Assembly: GCA_024402835.1 (NCBI GenBank)
Contig: JAKSSZ010000007.1
Span: 1-13,894, forward strand
From: Alphaproteobacteria bacterium
GTDB taxonomy: Bacteria > Pseudomonadota > Alphaproteobacteria > Rs-D84
Length of the DNA stretch: 13,894 nt
Reading direction: 5' to 3'
The notes below the pieces were generated by a model. It did not search any database. It saw only the letters and a program-made list of their open reading frames with translations, and had not been told where the DNA came from. The position numbers and the translations under genes were made by a program. Shown here piece after piece: positions 13,383 through 13,894 of this stretch (its first letter is position 1; each line of letters begins with the position of its first letter).

Positions 13383-13883
13383 ATGAGATGTCCTTATTGT
13401 AATTCTACTGATAGTCGTGTAACAGATTCTCGCCCTGATATTGGTGATGCTGTTATAAAACGTCGTCGTATTTGTAATGAATGCGGTGCACGATTTATTA
13501 CGGTTGAACGTATACAAATGCGTGATTTAGTCGTTCGTAAAAAGGATGGAACAACTGAACCATTTGAACGTGATAAATTATATCACAGTATTAAATTGGC
13601 TTGCAGAAAACGTGATATCAAAGATGAACAAATAGAAAAATTGGTTGCTTCTATACAACGCAGATTGGAAACAGAAACAACAGATGATACAGTTTCCAGT
13701 TCAATGATTGGGCAAATGGTGTCTGATTCTTTATTAAATCTGGATCCAATTGCATTTATAAGATTTGTATCTGTGTACAGAAATTTTTCCAAAGTTGCAG
13801 ATTTCAAGAAAATCATAGCACAAATCCCCGAAGAGGAAGATAATGCTATCGTTTGCAAATTACCAAAAACATCATTATTCTGA
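13383..13883 (+). CDS. nrdR: Transcriptional repressor NrdR of ribonucleotide reductase genes
   Basis: A 166-residue protein. The N-terminal zinc ribbon has CPYC (3-6) and CNEC (31-34) as zinc ligands, with the family signature DSRPDIGDAVIKRRR between them, followed by CGARFITVERI. Residues ~49-139 are the ATP-cone domain (VRKKDGTTEPFERDKL at 51-66, and FIRFVSVYRNF at 125-135). NrdR binds ATP/dATP through the cone and represses nrd genes at NrdR boxes. The usual length is ~150 residues, so only the last ~15 are extra. In many alphaproteobacteria nrdR lies with glyA and rib genes; here it is divergent from ccrM. No NrdR-box-like pair was seen in its upstream region. The ribosome binding site is weak. 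Confidence 0.97.
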   Translation: MRCPYCNSTDSRVTDSRPDIGDAVIKRRRICNECGARFITVERIQMRDLVVRKKDGTTEPFERDKLYHSIKLACRKRDIKDEQIEKLVASIQRRLETETTDDTVSSSMIGQMVSDSLLNLDPIAFIRFVSVYRNFSKVADFKKIIAQIPEEEDNAIVCKLPKTSLF

Positions 13884-13894
13884 GAAATGAAAAA

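Noticed and set aside
13887..13894. Start of a further gene (ATG at 13887)
   Set aside because: Only eight bases remain, so nothing supports it.
1..13894. CRISPR array, tRNA, rRNA or insertion sequence
   Set aside because: No regularly spaced repeats, cloverleaf-like genes, terminal inverted repeats or transposase-like proteins were seen.

Overview
The window looks like a low-GC alphaproteobacterial chromosome segment. Three things point there: the end of an RpoA with the alphaproteobacterial 'LGMEVPEWP...LAKKYED' type of tail followed by rplQ, a complete CcrM-type GANTC adenine methyltransferase with its C-terminal RAMA-like domain, and an NrdR repressor. AT-rich codon use and AT-rich promoters suit a reduced or host-associated lineage, but the species cannot be named from this sequence.

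Layout: (1) 1-826, rpoA tail, a leader with two hairpins, rplQ with an unusual Lys/Ala/Pro tail, and a strong terminator. (2) 830-9033, a tandem family of three large secreted cysteine-rich proteins, called P1, P2 and P3 here. P1 is monocistronic with its own promoter and terminator. P2 and P3 share a promoter and lie 5 nt apart. P2 carries a frameshift near 6022 that separates its last ~104 residues from the rest. (3) 9030-9953 on the minus strand, a two-helix membrane protein of unknown function that converges on P3 and overlaps its stop codon. (4) 10079-12082, a fourth secreted cysteine-rich protein (P4), divergent from the membrane protein and only distantly like P1-P3. (5) 12105-13232, a bidirectional terminator and ccrM on the minus strand. 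(6) 13383-13883, nrdR, divergent from ccrM.

The ends of the window are housekeeping. The accessory core, about 830-12082, is the part that looks undescribed. P1-P3 share a long column of conserved cysteines, including two blocks in each protein where four cysteines are spaced exactly seven residues apart (C-x6-C-x6-C-x6-C). They also share an N-terminal Cx6Cx4C...CxC module and a Cys-rich tail. P1 has 36 cysteines after its signal peptide, an even number, which fits a disulfide-stabilised extracytoplasmic structure. P3 adds two hydrophobic segments near its C-terminus, so it may anchor the set to a membrane. P1, P2 and P4 have matching extended -10 promoters (TGA-TAWAAT) that predict leaders of about 20 nt, which suggests co-expression. 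The membrane protein between P3 and P4 has a consensus sigma-70 promoter placed so that the mRNA should be leaderless. I do not recognise a known function for these proteins. A disulfide-bonded envelope or surface structure is an inference.
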